Positions 7,377 to 16,237 are shown, counted from the stretch's first letter. The stretch: DNA of 18,547 nt from Ardenticatenaceae bacterium (GCA_020634415.1 JACKBT010000063.1:1-18547); one strand, 5' to 3'. Notes: generated by a model from the sequence alone, not told the origin. Program-made: numbers and translations.

Positions 7377-8981
7377 CTATTGGTTGTCAATAAAGATTTG
7401 TGGTGCGCTCATTTGTGGTCGGCAGGGGTTGTAATCTTCGCCCAGCACAACCTGATAATCATAGGCGAATGTGTCTTCGCCATTGATGACAATATCATCT
7501 TCAACTCTGGCAAAAATCCAACTTAGCAGCCAGCCATAGGCTCCTTTTAAGTTGGGGCCGTAACGGGTGAGGGTGGTGGTGGGCTGCGCTTCGCTGTCGG
7601 CCCCCATGACGGGCACAAAGCCGTGCCAGGCGAGGTTGTCGGCGGCTAAGGCGGCCATGTCGGGGTTGCCGGTGGCGTTCACAATTTCCACAAAGATGGG
7701 AGGTTGGGTGGCGCGGTTGAGGGCGGGGGGCAGGAAGAGGCGGGTGAAGGTTTCTTTCATCATGCCATTGCCTTCCCAAAGGGGAAGCTGCACATTGGCT
7801 CCATTATGGGGCACTGTCCAGGATTGGGTTTTGCCAGCCAAATAAAGATTTTGTACGCCGTTTTCGCGGATGGCGGGGGCGAGGGCGGCTAGTTGCAGAA
7901 TACGGCCGATATCCATATCTGTCTCCACCGTACTCTGAAAAGCATCCCACAGGGCGGGCACTTGGGTAACGAGGTTGAGATCAACGGCCGTATCCAACAT
8001 CCCCCGCAGCAACTGCTGCTGCCGCCGACCGCGATCAAAATCATTCGTCGTCAGCCGCGAGCGGGCATACCAAAGTGCCAAATCACCATCCATATCGTAA
8101 ATACCCGGCTCCAAGGTAAACCGCTCCCAATTATCCTCCACCTGTGGATTCAGGTCTGGCGACTTCAAACGCCAATCTGTTAGCTGGCAGCTTACCCCAA
8201 TCTCTACCCCGCCTATGGCATCCACCACTTCCTGAAACCCTTCAAAATCTATGCGGGCATAATAGTGAATGGGAATGCCAAAGTTATACAAGATTGTTTG
8301 TTCGAGCAGGCCGATGCCCCCACCCGGATACCCCGTCGCCGAGCCACGAGCCAGTGCCGTGTTTATGCGGTTCATTGTCCAGCCGGGAATATACACGTAC
8401 ACATCGCGGGGGATGGAAATCATGGAGGCTGTTTTGCGGCCATGACTGATGGAGACGATGATCATCGTATCGGTGCGTGTGTCGCCTGTGTCTAGAGTGG
8501 TATCGCTGCCCAGCAGCAGCACATTGGTAACATCACGCGGCACTTCAAAAGTGGGCACGGGCGAAGGAATGGCTGTCGCTGGCGTGGGCACACCTTCAGC
8601 AAAGCGGGGGGTGGTGGTGATGCCTAATGTGGGTACTAATTGGGGCAGGGTTGTGGGGGTTTCGGTAGGAATGGGTGTGTCGGTGGGAGCGGGCGTAAAG
8701 GTGGGGGTATTGGAGGCTGTGGGGCTGGGGCCAACGGTGGGGGAGAGGGTGTCGGTGGGGATGGCTGTTTCTGTGGGGGGCTGGGTTGGCTCGTGGGTGG
8801 GGGTGGAGGAAGGTTCGATGGGGGGCTGGGTGGGGGCTAAGACAACGGCCGATAATGAGGATCGCGTTGGTTCGGCCTTCGGCTCTGCGGCCAGATAGGT
8901 CTCCCAAACGGCCGGCCCTACAAAAGTGCCAATGATAATAAGAAGGATGATGATAAAAGCAGCAGTACGTTTAGAAATCAC
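7377..8981 (-). CDS. LCP (LytR-CpsA-Psr) family glycopolymer transferase with LytR C-terminal domain
   Basis: A 534-residue membrane-anchored enzyme. LCP proteins move lipid-linked glycopolymers onto peptidoglycan or other wall acceptors outside the membrane. Residues 7-22 form one N-terminal membrane helix. Residues about 49-145 are a Pro/Thr-rich spacer (PTxTPT-like). The LCP domain spans about 152-330, with DTRTDTMI (167-174), SIPRDVYVY (189-197), NRIN (204-207) and the Arg/Asp/Gln-rich block around 307-322. These are the phosphate- and metal-binding signatures of the family. Residues about 428-515 match a LytR_C domain. The GTG at 8981 lies 14 nt from a strong AAAGGAGG site, which is long. 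An in-frame ATT at 8990 would have ideal spacing but is a rare start. The gene follows the polysaccharide-export permease and precedes the MFS gene, consistent with an envelope operon. Confidence 0.9.
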   Translation of the reverse strand: MISKRTAAFIIILLIIIGTFVGPAVWETYLAAEPKAEPTRSSLSAVVLAPTQPPIEPSSTPTHEPTQPPTETAIPTDTLSPTVGPSPTASNTPTFTPAPTDTPIPTETPTTLPQLVPTLGITTTPRFAEGVPTPATAIPSPVPTFEVPRDVTNVLLLGSDTTLDTGDTRTDTMIIVSISHGRKTASMISIPRDVYVYIPGWTMNRINTALARGSATGYPGGGIGLLEQTILYNFGIPIHYYARIDFEGFQEVVDAIGGVEIGVSCQLTDWRLKSPDLNPQVEDNWERFTLEPGIYDMDGDLALWYARSRLTTNDFDRGRRQQQLLRGMLDTAVDLNLVTQVPALWDAFQSTVETDMDIGRILQLAALAPAIRENGVQNLYLAGKTQSWTVPHNGANVQLPLWEGNGMMKETFTRLFLPPALNRATQPPIFVEIVNATGNPDMAALAADNLAWHGFVPVMGADSEAQPTTTLTRYGPNLKGAYGWLLSWIFARVEDDIVINGEDTFAYDYQVVLGEDYNPCRPQMSAPQIFIDNQ

Positions 8982-9046
8982 GGGAAGAATGCAGACCTCC
9001 TTTGTTGGAAAGGGTTAGCTTGAGGGGCGATGATGGAGACTGCGTT

Positions 9047-9931
9047 TTACAACTTTTCGCCAAAGAGATGTTCAAATCGTAAAAACACGCCGTAACCGAT
9101 GACAAACACCACGACGGATGTCACAAATGTCCGCAAAATGAAGATGGGGTCGTTGCCAACCGGGCCATCGCTGCCGACTGTGCCCCACAGCACGGTGCGG
9201 TAGCCATCTATAATAGAAGCCATAGGGTTGAGCCAGCGCATGACTTGTCGTGGGTCGAAGGTGATGCCCAGGAAAACGGCCGTATCCCCAAAAAAATCAA
9301 ACGAATAAAAAACGGGTGTCAAAAAAAACCAGGCCGTCAACACCACATTCAACACCAACATCAAATCTCGGTAAAACACCGTAATCGCACTCAGCAGCAA
9401 AGTCAGCCCCAGCGTAAAAATAAGCTGCGTCAGCAAAATAACCGGAACCCACAGCGCGTGAACAGTGATGCCCAATTTAAAAATGTAAAGAAACACCACC
9501 AAGACCACAAAAGCAATAAGAAAGTTGACCAGGTTAGAAAGCAGAGAAGCAAGGGGCAGCAGTTCACGCGGAAAATATACTTTCTTTACCAAAGGTGTAT
9601 TACCCAATATGGCCATGGTGCCGCTGCTCAAAGCCCCCGCAAAAAACTGCCAGGGCATAATCCCCACCAGAATAAACACGGGGTATTGCCGGGTATTGCT
9701 TTCGCGCAAGACAGTAAACAGAATGGCAAAAACCATCATCAGAGCCAATGGGTTCAGCAGGCTCCACAAAATGCCAAAAATGGAATTCTTATAACGTGCT
9801 TTTATGTCACGGACGACTAGATTTTTGAGCAGATAACGGTATTTCACCAACTCCTGCCAACGGCGAGTCAGGTCAAGCCAGTTGTTATCTGCCCGGTTAA
9901 AGTAAACCACATCATTTGTCTCTGCCGACAT
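9047..9931 (-). CDS. ABC-2 type permease, polysaccharide/teichoic-acid export (Wzm/TagG-like)
   Basis: A 294-residue membrane subunit of a glycan-exporting ABC transporter. The N-terminal amphipathic region leads into RDIKARYKNSIFGILWSLLN (41-60), followed by VKKVYFPRELLPLAS (115-129). Both are characteristic of Wzm/TagG/KpsM-type ABC-2 permeases. About six membrane helices are predicted. The ATG at 9931 has AAGGTG 5 nt upstream. The ATPase partner (Wzt/TagH), normally adjacent, is absent: the downstream neighbour is the LCP gene 65 bp away, and the upstream neighbour is divergent. It is the first gene of the seven-gene minus-strand block. Its pairing with an LCP gene supports a role in exporting a wall-attached glycopolymer, which is inference. 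Confidence 0.9.
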   Translation of the reverse strand: MSAETNDVVYFNRADNNWLDLTRRWQELVKYRYLLKNLVVRDIKARYKNSIFGILWSLLNPLALMMVFAILFTVLRESNTRQYPVFILVGIMPWQFFAGALSSGTMAILGNTPLVKKVYFPRELLPLASLLSNLVNFLIAFVVLVVFLYIFKLGITVHALWVPVILLTQLIFTLGLTLLLSAITVFYRDLMLVLNVVLTAWFFLTPVFYSFDFFGDTAVFLGITFDPRQVMRWLNPMASIIDGYRTVLWGTVGSDGPVGNDPIFILRTFVTSVVVFVIGYGVFLRFEHLFGEKL

Positions 9932-9970
9932 ATCATCACCTTGTCCGTAGGGTTGCCATGCAAGGCGGGG

Positions 9971-9976
9971 ATTATA
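9971..9976 (-). promoter_or_regulatory. Candidate -10 element for the minus-strand envelope block
   Basis: A perfect TATAAT on the minus strand, about 40 nt before the permease start codon and correctly placed for a short leader. No good -35 hexamer is found at the usual 16-18 nt spacing, so the assignment rests on the -10 match and its position in the divergent intergenic region. Confidence 0.45.
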
Positions 9977-10097
9977 ACGTGGTTGACTATATTTGAGGAA
10001 TTGGCTTTCATCTTTAGCTCAAAATGGGGCCAAACTGATTGATTTGGACTGGAGGACATGGTGATGGGTAACGGCCGTTTCTCCACTTGCCAATTTG

Positions 10098-10125
10098 TTG
10101 ACAGCATTCTTCAATCTACTACAAT
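10098..10125 (+). promoter_or_regulatory. Near-consensus sigma-70-type promoter for the TRAP dctP gene
   Basis: TTGACA at 10098-10103 is followed after 16 nt by TACAAT at 10120-10125. Transcription would begin near 10132, giving a leader of about 60 nt. A copy of the iterated palindrome ACGGCCGT lies 20 bp upstream of the -35 (10071-10078). Confidence 0.75.
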
Positions 10126-10194
10126 CTTCATACCCACTGGTAGGTTCCAGAGGGATGAAGATCAACCCCCCATATTCCTTAAGGAGGAAAAGAC

Positions 10195-11379
10195 ATGAAC
10201 CGACGACAGTTTTTAGGGTTAGCAAGCAAAAGCGCCGTTGGCGCCGCTACGATGGGCCTGGTCGCCTGTGACTCTGATGAGCCAGATGCCGCACCAGAAG
10301 CCACCACCGAAGCCGCTCCTCAAGCCATTGCCACTGAAGCCGAAATCACTGAAGCAGCGCAAGAGGACAACGCTTTACCGGAAATTGACTGGCAAATGAC
10401 AACCAGTTGGCCTTTATCTCTAGATACCATTTTTGGTGGCGCGGAAATTTTCGCCGAGCGCGTTGCCGCTATGACAGGCAACCGCTTCCGCATAACACCC
10501 CGTGCTGGCGGCGAATTGGCCCCCGCATTGGAGGTGCTAAACACCGTCGAACAAGGAGCCGTCCCCATTGGGCACACAGCATCCTATTATTATGTTGGCC
10601 GCAGCCCCGTTCTTGGTTTTGGCACATCTCTGCCTTTTGGCCTAAATGCACGTCAGCAAAATGCCTGGCTGTATGAAGGCGGTGGTCTGGAAATGCTGCA
10701 AGAGTATTATATGGACCGCTTCGGTGTCATCCAATTCCCCGCCGGGAATACGGGTGCCCAAATGGGCGGCTGGTGGAACAGAGAAATTGAAACGGCCGCT
10801 GATATCGAAGGTCTTCAAGTGCGCATCCCCGGCTTGGGCGGCCAGGTAATGTCTGCTTTGGGCGCCACCGTACAGGTGTTGGCCGGTGGTGAAATCTTCC
10901 AGGCTTTGCAGACAGGTGCCATTGATGCAGCCGAATGGGTTGGCCCTTATGACGATGAAAAATTGGGTCTACAAGATGCAGCTGAATTTTACTACTCGCC
11001 CGGCTGGTGGGAACCAGGCCCCACACTCGAAGTAGAAATCACCCTGACACAATGGAATGAACTGCCGCAAATCTACCAGGAAGTTGTGAAAACGGCCGCT
11101 TACCAGGCCAATATGCAAATGTTAGCTCGTTACGATGCCCGCAACTTTGAAGCCCTGAAAAGATTGGTAGATGGTGGCACTCAACTCCGCACTTACAGCA
11201 ATGACATTCTGAACGCCGCCGAGTCAGCCGCATTCTCCCTTTATGATCAATATTCCCAGGACGACGCAGATTTCAAGAGCATTTTTGAAAGCTGGAAGCC
11301 CTTCCTCGATGGTATTCAGGAATGGCACAGCTTCAACGACACTGGCTACGACAACTACATCGCCACCAAATACCAGTAA
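10195..11379 (+). CDS. dctP: TRAP transporter substrate-binding lipoprotein, DctP family, TakP-like, Tat-exported
   Basis: A 394-residue extracytoplasmic receptor of a TRAP transporter, a family using ion gradients to import organic acids. The N-terminus has a twin-arginine motif (RRQFLGLA, residues 3-10) and a lipobox ending LVAC at Cys25. It is therefore predicted to be Tat-exported and lipidated, and is followed by an acidic Ala/Glu linker (26-60). The conserved receptor Arg is R210 (GLQVRIPG). [13 protein letters not shown] (246-258) and [10 protein letters not shown] (185-194) match the group containing TakP, the 2-oxo-acid receptor, where the equivalent Glu-Trp and Gln help hold substrate and a cation. 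A 2-oxo-acid or related carboxylate is thus the best guess. AAGGAGG lies 7 nt before the ATG. It is transcribed toward its permease genes rather than with them and ends at a shared terminator. Confidence 0.92.
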   Translation: MNRRQFLGLASKSAVGAATMGLVACDSDEPDAAPEATTEAAPQAIATEAEITEAAQEDNALPEIDWQMTTSWPLSLDTIFGGAEIFAERVAAMTGNRFRITPRAGGELAPALEVLNTVEQGAVPIGHTASYYYVGRSPVLGFGTSLPFGLNARQQNAWLYEGGGLEMLQEYYMDRFGVIQFPAGNTGAQMGGWWNREIETAADIEGLQVRIPGLGGQVMSALGATVQVLAGGEIFQALQTGAIDAAEWVGPYDDEKLGLQDAAEFYYSPGWWEPGPTLEVEITLTQWNELPQIYQEVVKTAAYQANMQMLARYDARNFEALKRLVDGGTQLRTYSNDILNAAESAAFSLYDQYSQDDADFKSIFESWKPFLDGIQEWHSFNDTGYDNYIATKYQ

Positions 11380-11402
11380 ACAGTAGATAGCAGCCCCTAA
11401 AC

Positions 11403-11436
11403 AAAAAAGGTGAGTGCAAAAACACTCACCTTTTTT
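11403..11436. terminator. Bidirectional intrinsic terminator between dctP and dctM
   Basis: A perfect inverted repeat of 14 bp with a CAAAAA loop. The GC-rich core GGTGAGTG/CACTCACC is flanked by A-runs on one side and T-runs on the other, so each strand ends in a U-tract. It lies between the dctP stop (11379) and the dctM stop (11460) and can serve both. Confidence 0.92.
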
Positions 11437-11459
11437 TATGCGTCAAACTGAATTGCGAA

Positions 11460-12788
11460 TTAGCCGGCGACGCGCACCAACCACTGCACAGTGCCGGGGA
11501 AAATAGCCACAATGACCAGACCAATGCCTTGCAGCACCATGAAGGGAAGAGCGCCTTTGTGAATATCGGCCGTTTTAATCTCTGGCGGGGCCACACTCTG
11601 TAAATAAAACAGCGAAAAACCAACCGGCGGCGAAATAAACGCCATATTCAAATTAATCGCCATCATCACACTAAACCATACCAGATCAATTCCCAAAATA
11701 TTAGCGGCTGGCACAAAAATGGGCATGGCAATAAAACTAATCTCCAAGAATTCCAGATTAATGCCCAACAAAAAGATAGCAATATTAGCCACAATAACAA
11801 AAGCCGTTTTACCACCCGGCATATTCGTCAACAGATCAGTGGCAAACCGCTGCCCGCCCAAACCATCAAAGACCAAAGCAAACAGAGTAGAGCAGAAGAG
11901 AATCATCAACACAAGAGAGGTAATATTCGCCGTAGAGCGGCTGGCTTCTTTGATGATTTTCCAATTCAAGTTACGGTTCAGCGCAGCCAAAAGGCAAGCC
12001 CCAAAAGCCCCAACTGCACCTGCCTCCGTCGGCGTGGCAATACCAAAGAAGATACTGCCCAACACAGCAAAAATCAGGAACAGGGGCGGCACAACCGCCA
12101 CCAAAGCCTTACGCGCTAAGGCCGCCCCTTTGACGGTGCGCACCTCAGGTGGCAAGGCGGGGGCATCTGCTGGGCGCACAATCGCCACATAAACGACATA
12201 GAGCGCATACAAACCAGCCAAAATAAGCCCAGGAAAAAGAGCGCCTAAGAAGAGATCGCCGACCGAAACGCCAACTTGTGAACTTAACACCACAAGCACT
12301 AAGCTAGGGGGCAACAACTGCGCTAACGTGCCGGAGGCGGTGATGATGCCAGTGGCTAATTGGTGGTTATAGTTGTAGCGTACCATGATTGGCAGGGCTA
12401 ACAGCCCCATCATAATGACTGTAGCCGCGACTACACCTGTTGCTGCGGCCAATAGCGTACCCACAATAACCACAGCCAGGGCTAAACCACCACGCAGCGG
12501 CCCCATCAATAAGCCAATGGTGTTTAGCAGCTCTTCCGCCAAGCCCGACTTCTCAAAAACTGCTCCCATGAACACAAAGAAGGGGATTGCCAGCAAGGTG
12601 AAGTCGGACATGGAACCGAACCAGCGGTTAGGCAGCAGCTTCAATAAGTTGAGGTCGAAGGCTCCGAGGGCCAGGCCAATCGCACCAAAGACGATGGCTG
12701 TACCGGCAAAGGAAAAGGCAACGGGGTAGCCGCTGAGAATGAGAAAGAGGAATAACACAAACATGACGATGGCTATCCACTCAAACAT
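11460..12788 (-). CDS. dctM: TRAP transporter large permease, DctM family
   Basis: A 442-residue protein with about 12 hydrophobic segments, the catalytic membrane subunit of a TRAP transporter. Typical DctM features are the N-terminal [17 protein letters not shown], the mid-protein [21 protein letters not shown] (about residues 243-263), and the C-terminal [19 protein letters not shown]. These match the ion- and substrate-handling repeats of the family. The length is normal. AGGAGG lies 9 nt before the ATG. The gene follows dctQ after a 38-bp gap containing a period-7 repeat, and both are surely co-transcribed. It converges with dctP, so receptor and permease come from separate transcripts. 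Confidence 0.93.
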   Translation of the reverse strand: MFEWIAIVMFVLFLFLILSGYPVAFSFAGTAIVFGAIGLALGAFDLNLLKLLPNRWFGSMSDFTLLAIPFFVFMGAVFEKSGLAEELLNTIGLLMGPLRGGLALAVVIVGTLLAAATGVVAATVIMMGLLALPIMVRYNYNHQLATGIITASGTLAQLLPPSLVLVVLSSQVGVSVGDLFLGALFPGLILAGLYALYVVYVAIVRPADAPALPPEVRTVKGAALARKALVAVVPPLFLIFAVLGSIFFGIATPTEAGAVGAFGACLLAALNRNLNWKIIKEASRSTANITSLVLMILFCSTLFALVFDGLGGQRFATDLLTNMPGGKTAFVIVANIAIFLLGINLEFLEISFIAMPIFVPAANILGIDLVWFSVMMAINLNMAFISPPVGFSLFYLQSVAPPEIKTADIHKGALPFMVLQGIGLVIVAIFPGTVQWLVRVAG

Positions 12789-12800
12789 AGGCTTTAACCT

Positions 12801-12823
12801 CCTGTGGGTTGTGGGTTTGTGGG
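12801..12823. repeat. Short period-7/8 tandem repeat between dctQ and dctM
   Basis: Three tandem GTGGGTT-type units lie between the dctQ stop (complement of 12827-12829) and the dctM ribosome-binding site. Unlike the other intergenic repeats in the window it has no inverted copy. Period and placement against the upstream stop codon are the same. Confidence 0.5.
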
Positions 12824-12826
12824 AAA

Positions 12827-13423
12827 TTATTCAATGCGGATGGGGGCTTGCAGTTCTTCAACGGCCGTTCCTAATTCCTTTTCCTTATCTCGCACAATGG
12901 CAATCAGCTTAATCAGCTCCGAGATACCCTGCAAGAGAAGTGTAAGGAAGGCAAAGATAATCATGGACTTAATAGGCGCACGAGGCAGACCATTGGGATC
13001 GGGAGACATCTCCCAGTTCCCCCATTCACCATTCGGGCGCAATCCCCAAGATGTCAACACCGGCGTATACGTTACCCACAGAGCCAGAAGGGCAAAGGGG
13101 ATTAGAGAAACGAGATGACCGATGATGTCAATCCAGGCTTTACGCTTGCGGCTTTGCTCCGCATACCAAAAGTCCACGCGCACATTGATGCCGTGTTTCA
13201 GAATATAGGCAAAACCAAAGAAGAAGATAAGGGAGTAAAGATACCATTGCAGTTCTATAACGAGATTAGAAGTGAGACGCACCCCAATAAAACGGCCGAC
13301 ATAACGCAAAACCACATTGGCAAAACCGACAAAGACAGTAATCATCACAATGTACATCGCCAGATTACCGAACCAGTCCGTCATTCTATCTACAAAATGA
13401 ACATATTTCGCTAATACTTTCAC
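12827..13423 (-). CDS. dctQ: TRAP transporter small permease, DctQ family
   Basis: A 198-residue protein with four predicted membrane helices, the small subunit that docks with DctM and the binding protein. [28 protein letters not shown] and the later [15 protein letters not shown] segment are typical of DctQ proteins paired with TakP-like receptors. The longest open frame begins at 13468, but the GTG at 13423 is the better start. A full AGGAGG (complement of 13430-13435) sits 6 nt upstream of it, and the extra 15 residues of the longer form lack family character. The gene is divergent from the methylmalonyl-CoA mutase across a 180-bp region, and I could not assign its promoter confidently. 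Confidence 0.9.
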   Translation of the reverse strand: MKVLAKYVHFVDRMTDWFGNLAMYIVMITVFVGFANVVLRYVGRFIGVRLTSNLVIELQWYLYSLIFFFGFAYILKHGINVRVDFWYAEQSRKRKAWIDIIGHLVSLIPFALLALWVTYTPVLTSWGLRPNGEWGNWEMSPDPNGLPRAPIKSMIIFAFLTLLLQGISELIKLIAIVRDKEKELGTAVEELQAPIRIE

Positions 13424-13590
13424 GGGCAACCTCCTCTTCTTGGTTGACAGGTGGCAGAATAATAACAAATTTTCAATAATGCGCGAACGATAAGAGGCAC
13501 ATTGACGAATTCATTGCGTTTTGTCACCGCCACCCACAAAAGCTTTGCCCATCACCCCACCGGATGATATTTATCTGCAACTTGTTCGGT

Positions 13591-13596
13591 TATAAT
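13591..13596 (+). promoter_or_regulatory. Candidate -10 element very close to the mutase start codon
   Basis: A perfect TATAAT ends only 7 nt before the ATG at 13604, so a transcript from it would start at or next to the start codon (leaderless mRNA). No convincing -35 is seen at the usual spacing. An AGGA at 13597-13600 could instead act as a ribosome-binding site for the second ATG (13607) if a more distant promoter is used. Confidence 0.45.
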
Positions 13597-13603
13597 AGGA
13601 AGC

Positions 13604-15277
13604 ATGATGAACCCACTAAAAGAAAAACAAGCCCGCTGGGAAGCCGAGCAAGTCCAACCTCTTATTAAACGATTTCCAGAGCGCAAAGAACAGTTTGCCA
13701 CAAGCTCTGGCATTCCTGTGGAACGGGTCTATCTCCCATCTGTTTCACAAGATGCACTGACAAACTACGAGGAACAGCTAGGCTTTCCCGGCCAATATCC
13801 TTTTACACGCGGTGTGCAGCCTACCATGTATCGCGGCCGTTTTTGGACGATGCGCCAATATGCGGGTTTTGGCACCGCCGCCGAATCCAATGAACGTTAT
13901 AAATTCTTGTTAGCCCAAGGGCAAACTGGCCTCTCCGTTGCCTTCGATCTGCCCACCCAAATCGGCTACGACTCTGACGATCCGATGGCCCTGGGCGAGG
14001 TAGGCAAAGTTGGGGTCAGCATCCCCAGCCTGGATGATATGGCCGTTTTGCTTGATGGTATTCCGCTGGATAAGGTGAGCATCAGCATGACGATCAATGC
14101 GCCAGCGGCCGTTTTGCTGGCGATGGTGATTGCGGTGGGCAAACGCCAGGGTGTGCCCATGAACCAACTGCGCGGCACGATTCAGAATGACATTCTGAAG
14201 GAATATATCGCACGGGGTACGTATATTTTCCCACCCCAGCCTTCGATGCGGCTGATTACGGATGTGTTTGACTTTTGTGCGCGGGAAGTACCCCGTTGGA
14301 ACACGATTTCGGTGTCGGGGTATCACATTCGGGAGGCGGGCAGTACGGCCGTTCAAGAGATCGCCTTCACCCTGGCCAACGGCATCACCTATGTGCAAGC
14401 CGCCATCGAAACGGGGTTAGATGTGGATGAATTCGCCCAACAAATCTCCTTCTTCTTCAATGCCCACAACAACTTTCTAGAGGAGATTGCAAAATTCCGG
14501 GCCGCCCGCCGCCTCTGGGCCAAGATCATGCGTCACCGTTTTGGCGCAAAGAACCCCAAAAGCTGGCAGTTGCGCTTCCATACGCAAACAGGCGGCAGCA
14601 CCCTGACGGCGCAGCAGCCAGAGAACAACGTGACGCGGGTGGCACTGCAAGCATTAGCGGCCGTGCTGGGCGGAACCCAAAGTTTACACACAAACGGCCG
14701 TGATGAAGCCCTGGCCCTCCCCACCGAAGAAGCCGCCCAAATCGCCCTCCGCACCCAGCAAATCATCGCCTACGAAAGCGGCGTGGCCGATACCATTGAC
14801 CCTCTGGCCGGCTCCTTCTACATCGAGCAGTTAACCGACGAGTTGGAACAACGCGCCATGCAGTACATAGACACCATTGATGAGATGGGCGGCACATTAC
14901 CCGCCCTCGAAGCTGGTTACATCCAACGCGAAATTCAAGAGTCAGCCTACCGCTTCCAACGCGATTTGGAAGAGGGGCGCGAAGTGGTGGTAGGCGTGAA
15001 CCAGTTTGCCCAGGCCAATGAATCCCTAACCATTCAAATGTTGGCCCTTGATCCCGCAATCGAAGCGGCTCAGTGCCAGCGGCTCAAGTCCTTGCGGGCA
15101 CAACGGAATAATGAGCAGGTTTCAGCGTTACGCGGGCAATTAGAAACGGCCGCTGCCACCACCGAAAACCTCCTGCCCCTCTTCATCACCTGTGTCGAAA
15201 ACGACGTAACACTCGGCGAAATCTGCCACAGCCTGCGCAGCGTGTGGGGCGAGTATCGGCCCAGTGTGACGATTTAG
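13604..15277 (+). CDS. mcmA1: Methylmalonyl-CoA mutase, catalytic (large) subunit without B12-binding domain
   Basis: A 557-residue adenosylcobalamin-dependent acyl-CoA mutase catalytic subunit, interconverting (R)-methylmalonyl-CoA and succinyl-CoA. Diagnostic stretches are [32 protein letters not shown] (65-96), [17 protein letters not shown] (109-125), [21 protein letters not shown] (191-211) and SGYHIREAG (238-246). Tyr86 and Arg204 align by motif with Tyr89 and Arg207 of the Propionibacterium enzyme; isobutyryl-CoA mutases have Phe and Gln at those places. The methylmalonyl assignment is therefore favoured. The protein ends after the TIM barrel, without the DxHxxG cobalamin-binding domain, so a small subunit must be encoded elsewhere, as in split archaeal and Chloroflexota mutases. 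The epimerase follows 66 bp downstream on the same strand. The start is ambiguous between two adjacent ATGs at 13604 and 13607. Confidence 0.93.
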   Translation: MMNPLKEKQARWEAEQVQPLIKRFPERKEQFATSSGIPVERVYLPSVSQDALTNYEEQLGFPGQYPFTRGVQPTMYRGRFWTMRQYAGFGTAAESNERYKFLLAQGQTGLSVAFDLPTQIGYDSDDPMALGEVGKVGVSIPSLDDMAVLLDGIPLDKVSISMTINAPAAVLLAMVIAVGKRQGVPMNQLRGTIQNDILKEYIARGTYIFPPQPSMRLITDVFDFCAREVPRWNTISVSGYHIREAGSTAVQEIAFTLANGITYVQAAIETGLDVDEFAQQISFFFNAHNNFLEEIAKFRAARRLWAKIMRHRFGAKNPKSWQLRFHTQTGGSTLTAQQPENNVTRVALQALAAVLGGTQSLHTNGRDEALALPTEEAAQIALRTQQIIAYESGVADTIDPLAGSFYIEQLTDELEQRAMQYIDTIDEMGGTLPALEAGYIQREIQESAYRFQRDLEEGREVVVGVNQFAQANESLTIQMLALDPAIEAAQCQRLKSLRAQRNNEQVSALRGQLETAAATTENLLPLFITCVENDVTLGEICHSLRSVWGEYRPSVTI

Positions 15278-15334
15278 TAATTGGGTGATTAAGTAATGAA
15301 TAATTACCCAGTTACCCGATTACTTAATTACTCC
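15277..15334. repeat. Period-8 inverted repeat between the mutase and epimerase genes
   Basis: The left side has octads GTAATTGG, GTGATTAA and GTAATGAA (15277-15300). The right side has ATTACCCA, GTTACCCG, ATTACTTA and ATTACTCC (15303-15334), largely the reverse complement. It begins at the last base of the mutase TAG stop and ends 9 bp before the epimerase ATG. It resembles the 2937-3012 element. Confidence 0.75.
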
Positions 15335-15343
15335 TCAACAATC

Positions 15344-15904
15344 ATGATCAAAAAAATAAGCCATATAGCGGTTGTTGTACCAGAGCTAGATGAGGCCATG
15401 GGCTTTTGGGTGGAGGCATTAGGTTTGCCGCTGGCCCATGTAGAGCATGTGGCCGACCAGGGTGTGGATGTAGCCTTTTTGCCTGCGGGCGAGAGTGATA
15501 TTGAGCTGCTCGAACCCGTTGATGCCGAAAGCGGCGTCGCTCGTTATTTAGAAAAACGTGGCCCTGGAATGCACCACATTTGTTTTGAGGTGGACGATAT
15601 TCAAGAGACATTAGCCCGCTTGAAAGCTGCCAATGTGCCCTTAATTAATGAAGAACCAACCATTGGCACCGGCGGCAAAAAGATTGCCTTTGTTCACCCC
15701 AAAGGTACGGGCGGGGTGTTGGTGGAATTGTATGAACTTACCCCAGAGGAACCGCAGCGCCGCCTGGAGCGACTGTGGGAAATGCGGGAACGTTTGAGCA
15801 AAGGCGGTCAGGTCTACACGGCGGGCGCAATTGGTTTTTTGTCTGGTTTACGCCAGCAGAATAGCCATGTTGATGCGAGGGAAGAGGGTGAGCAACAAGG
15901 ATAA
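15344..15904 (+). CDS. mce: Methylmalonyl-CoA epimerase with C-terminal extension
   Basis: A 186-residue vicinal-oxygen-chelate enzyme that interconverts (S)- and (R)-methylmalonyl-CoA, supplying the neighbouring mutase. Metal ligands expected for the family are visible: His7 (ISHIAVVV), Glu54 (IELLEP), His77 or His78 (GMHHICFEV) and Glu128 (LVELYEL). The VOC fold is complete by about residue 132. The remaining 54 residues, PEEPQRRLERLWEMRERLSK and a loosely conserved tail ending DAREEGEQQG, exceed the usual length of about 135-150. ATG at 15344 is chosen because the longer frame from 15296 reads through the intergenic repeat. There is no clear Shine-Dalgarno site, suggesting coupling to the mutase. 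Confidence 0.9.
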   Translation: MIKKISHIAVVVPELDEAMGFWVEALGLPLAHVEHVADQGVDVAFLPAGESDIELLEPVDAESGVARYLEKRGPGMHHICFEVDDIQETLARLKAANVPLINEEPTIGTGGKKIAFVHPKGTGGVLVELYELTPEEPQRRLERLWEMRERLSKGGQVYTAGAIGFLSGLRQQNSHVDAREEGEQQG

Positions 15905-16192
15905 ACGTCACATTTTCCATATGACGTTCGCCACTAGGAAAACGGCCGTCTTCCCCCTAAAATATCCTTACAACTTGGGTGAAATGCCGTGAGTCAAAAC
16001 ACTTAAATAACAACGGTTGACTTGGCAAGACTATCCTCTGGGGTGTCCCAGCAGCCTAAAGTAGTACAACAATTTGTACTCCGCATCTCCTCCCAAGTTC
16101 TTTGAACTACCTATCTATCTATGTTGTATGTAGGAACGAGAAATTTTCTCTCCTATTTGTGTAAGGGTGAATGCCCTTGATGATTGTGTGGA
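15905..16192 (+). ncRNA. Non-coding stretch, candidate structured small RNA (unidentified)
   Basis: This 288-bp stretch has no credible gene: the longest ATG frames are around 20 codons without ribosome-binding sites. Short hairpins occur in series: CTGGG/CCCAG (16038-16051), AGTACAA/TTGTACT (about 16063-16080), AGTTC/GAACT (about 16097-16109) and AAGGG/CCCTT (about 16162-16177). A strong intrinsic terminator follows directly. I could not match it to 6S, tmRNA, RNase P, SRP RNA or a known riboswitch, and no promoter is obvious. It could equally be an untranslated trailer of the epimerase transcript. One ACGGCCGT copy lies at about 15943. Confidence 0.3.
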
Positions 16193-16228
16193 ATAGAGGG
16201 CCAGCAAATGCTGGCTCTCTATTTTTTT
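16193..16228 (+). terminator. Intrinsic terminator
   Basis: A 13-bp stem (16193-16205 pairing with 16210-16222, one G-U pair) with an AAAT loop, followed by seven T residues. It ends whatever transcript crosses 15905-16192, either the mutase-epimerase mRNA or a separate small RNA. Confidence 0.9.
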
Positions 16229-16237
16229 ACCTGCCTG

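Noticed and set aside
6255..7526. A 423-codon open frame on the + strand opposite the MFS gene and part of the LCP gene
   Set aside because: Its translation is rich in His, Gln, Lys and Asn with no domain-like pattern, it lacks a ribosome-binding site, and it lies opposite a well-conserved membrane transporter. It is a shadow of codon bias.
8449..8898. A Gly/Val-rich + strand frame resembling a repetitive surface protein
   Set aside because: It is the reverse reading of the Pro/Thr-rich linker codons of the LCP gene.
15921..16180. Two tiny ATG frames (about 23 and 19 codons) in the non-coding stretch as leader peptides
   Set aside because: No ribosome-binding site precedes either, and neither leads into an attenuator that would make sense for a downstream gene.
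15905..16192. Cobalamin riboswitch, suggested by nearby B12-dependent mutase
   Set aside because: No B12-box-like conserved core was seen, and the stretch lies downstream of the mutase and epimerase rather than upstream.
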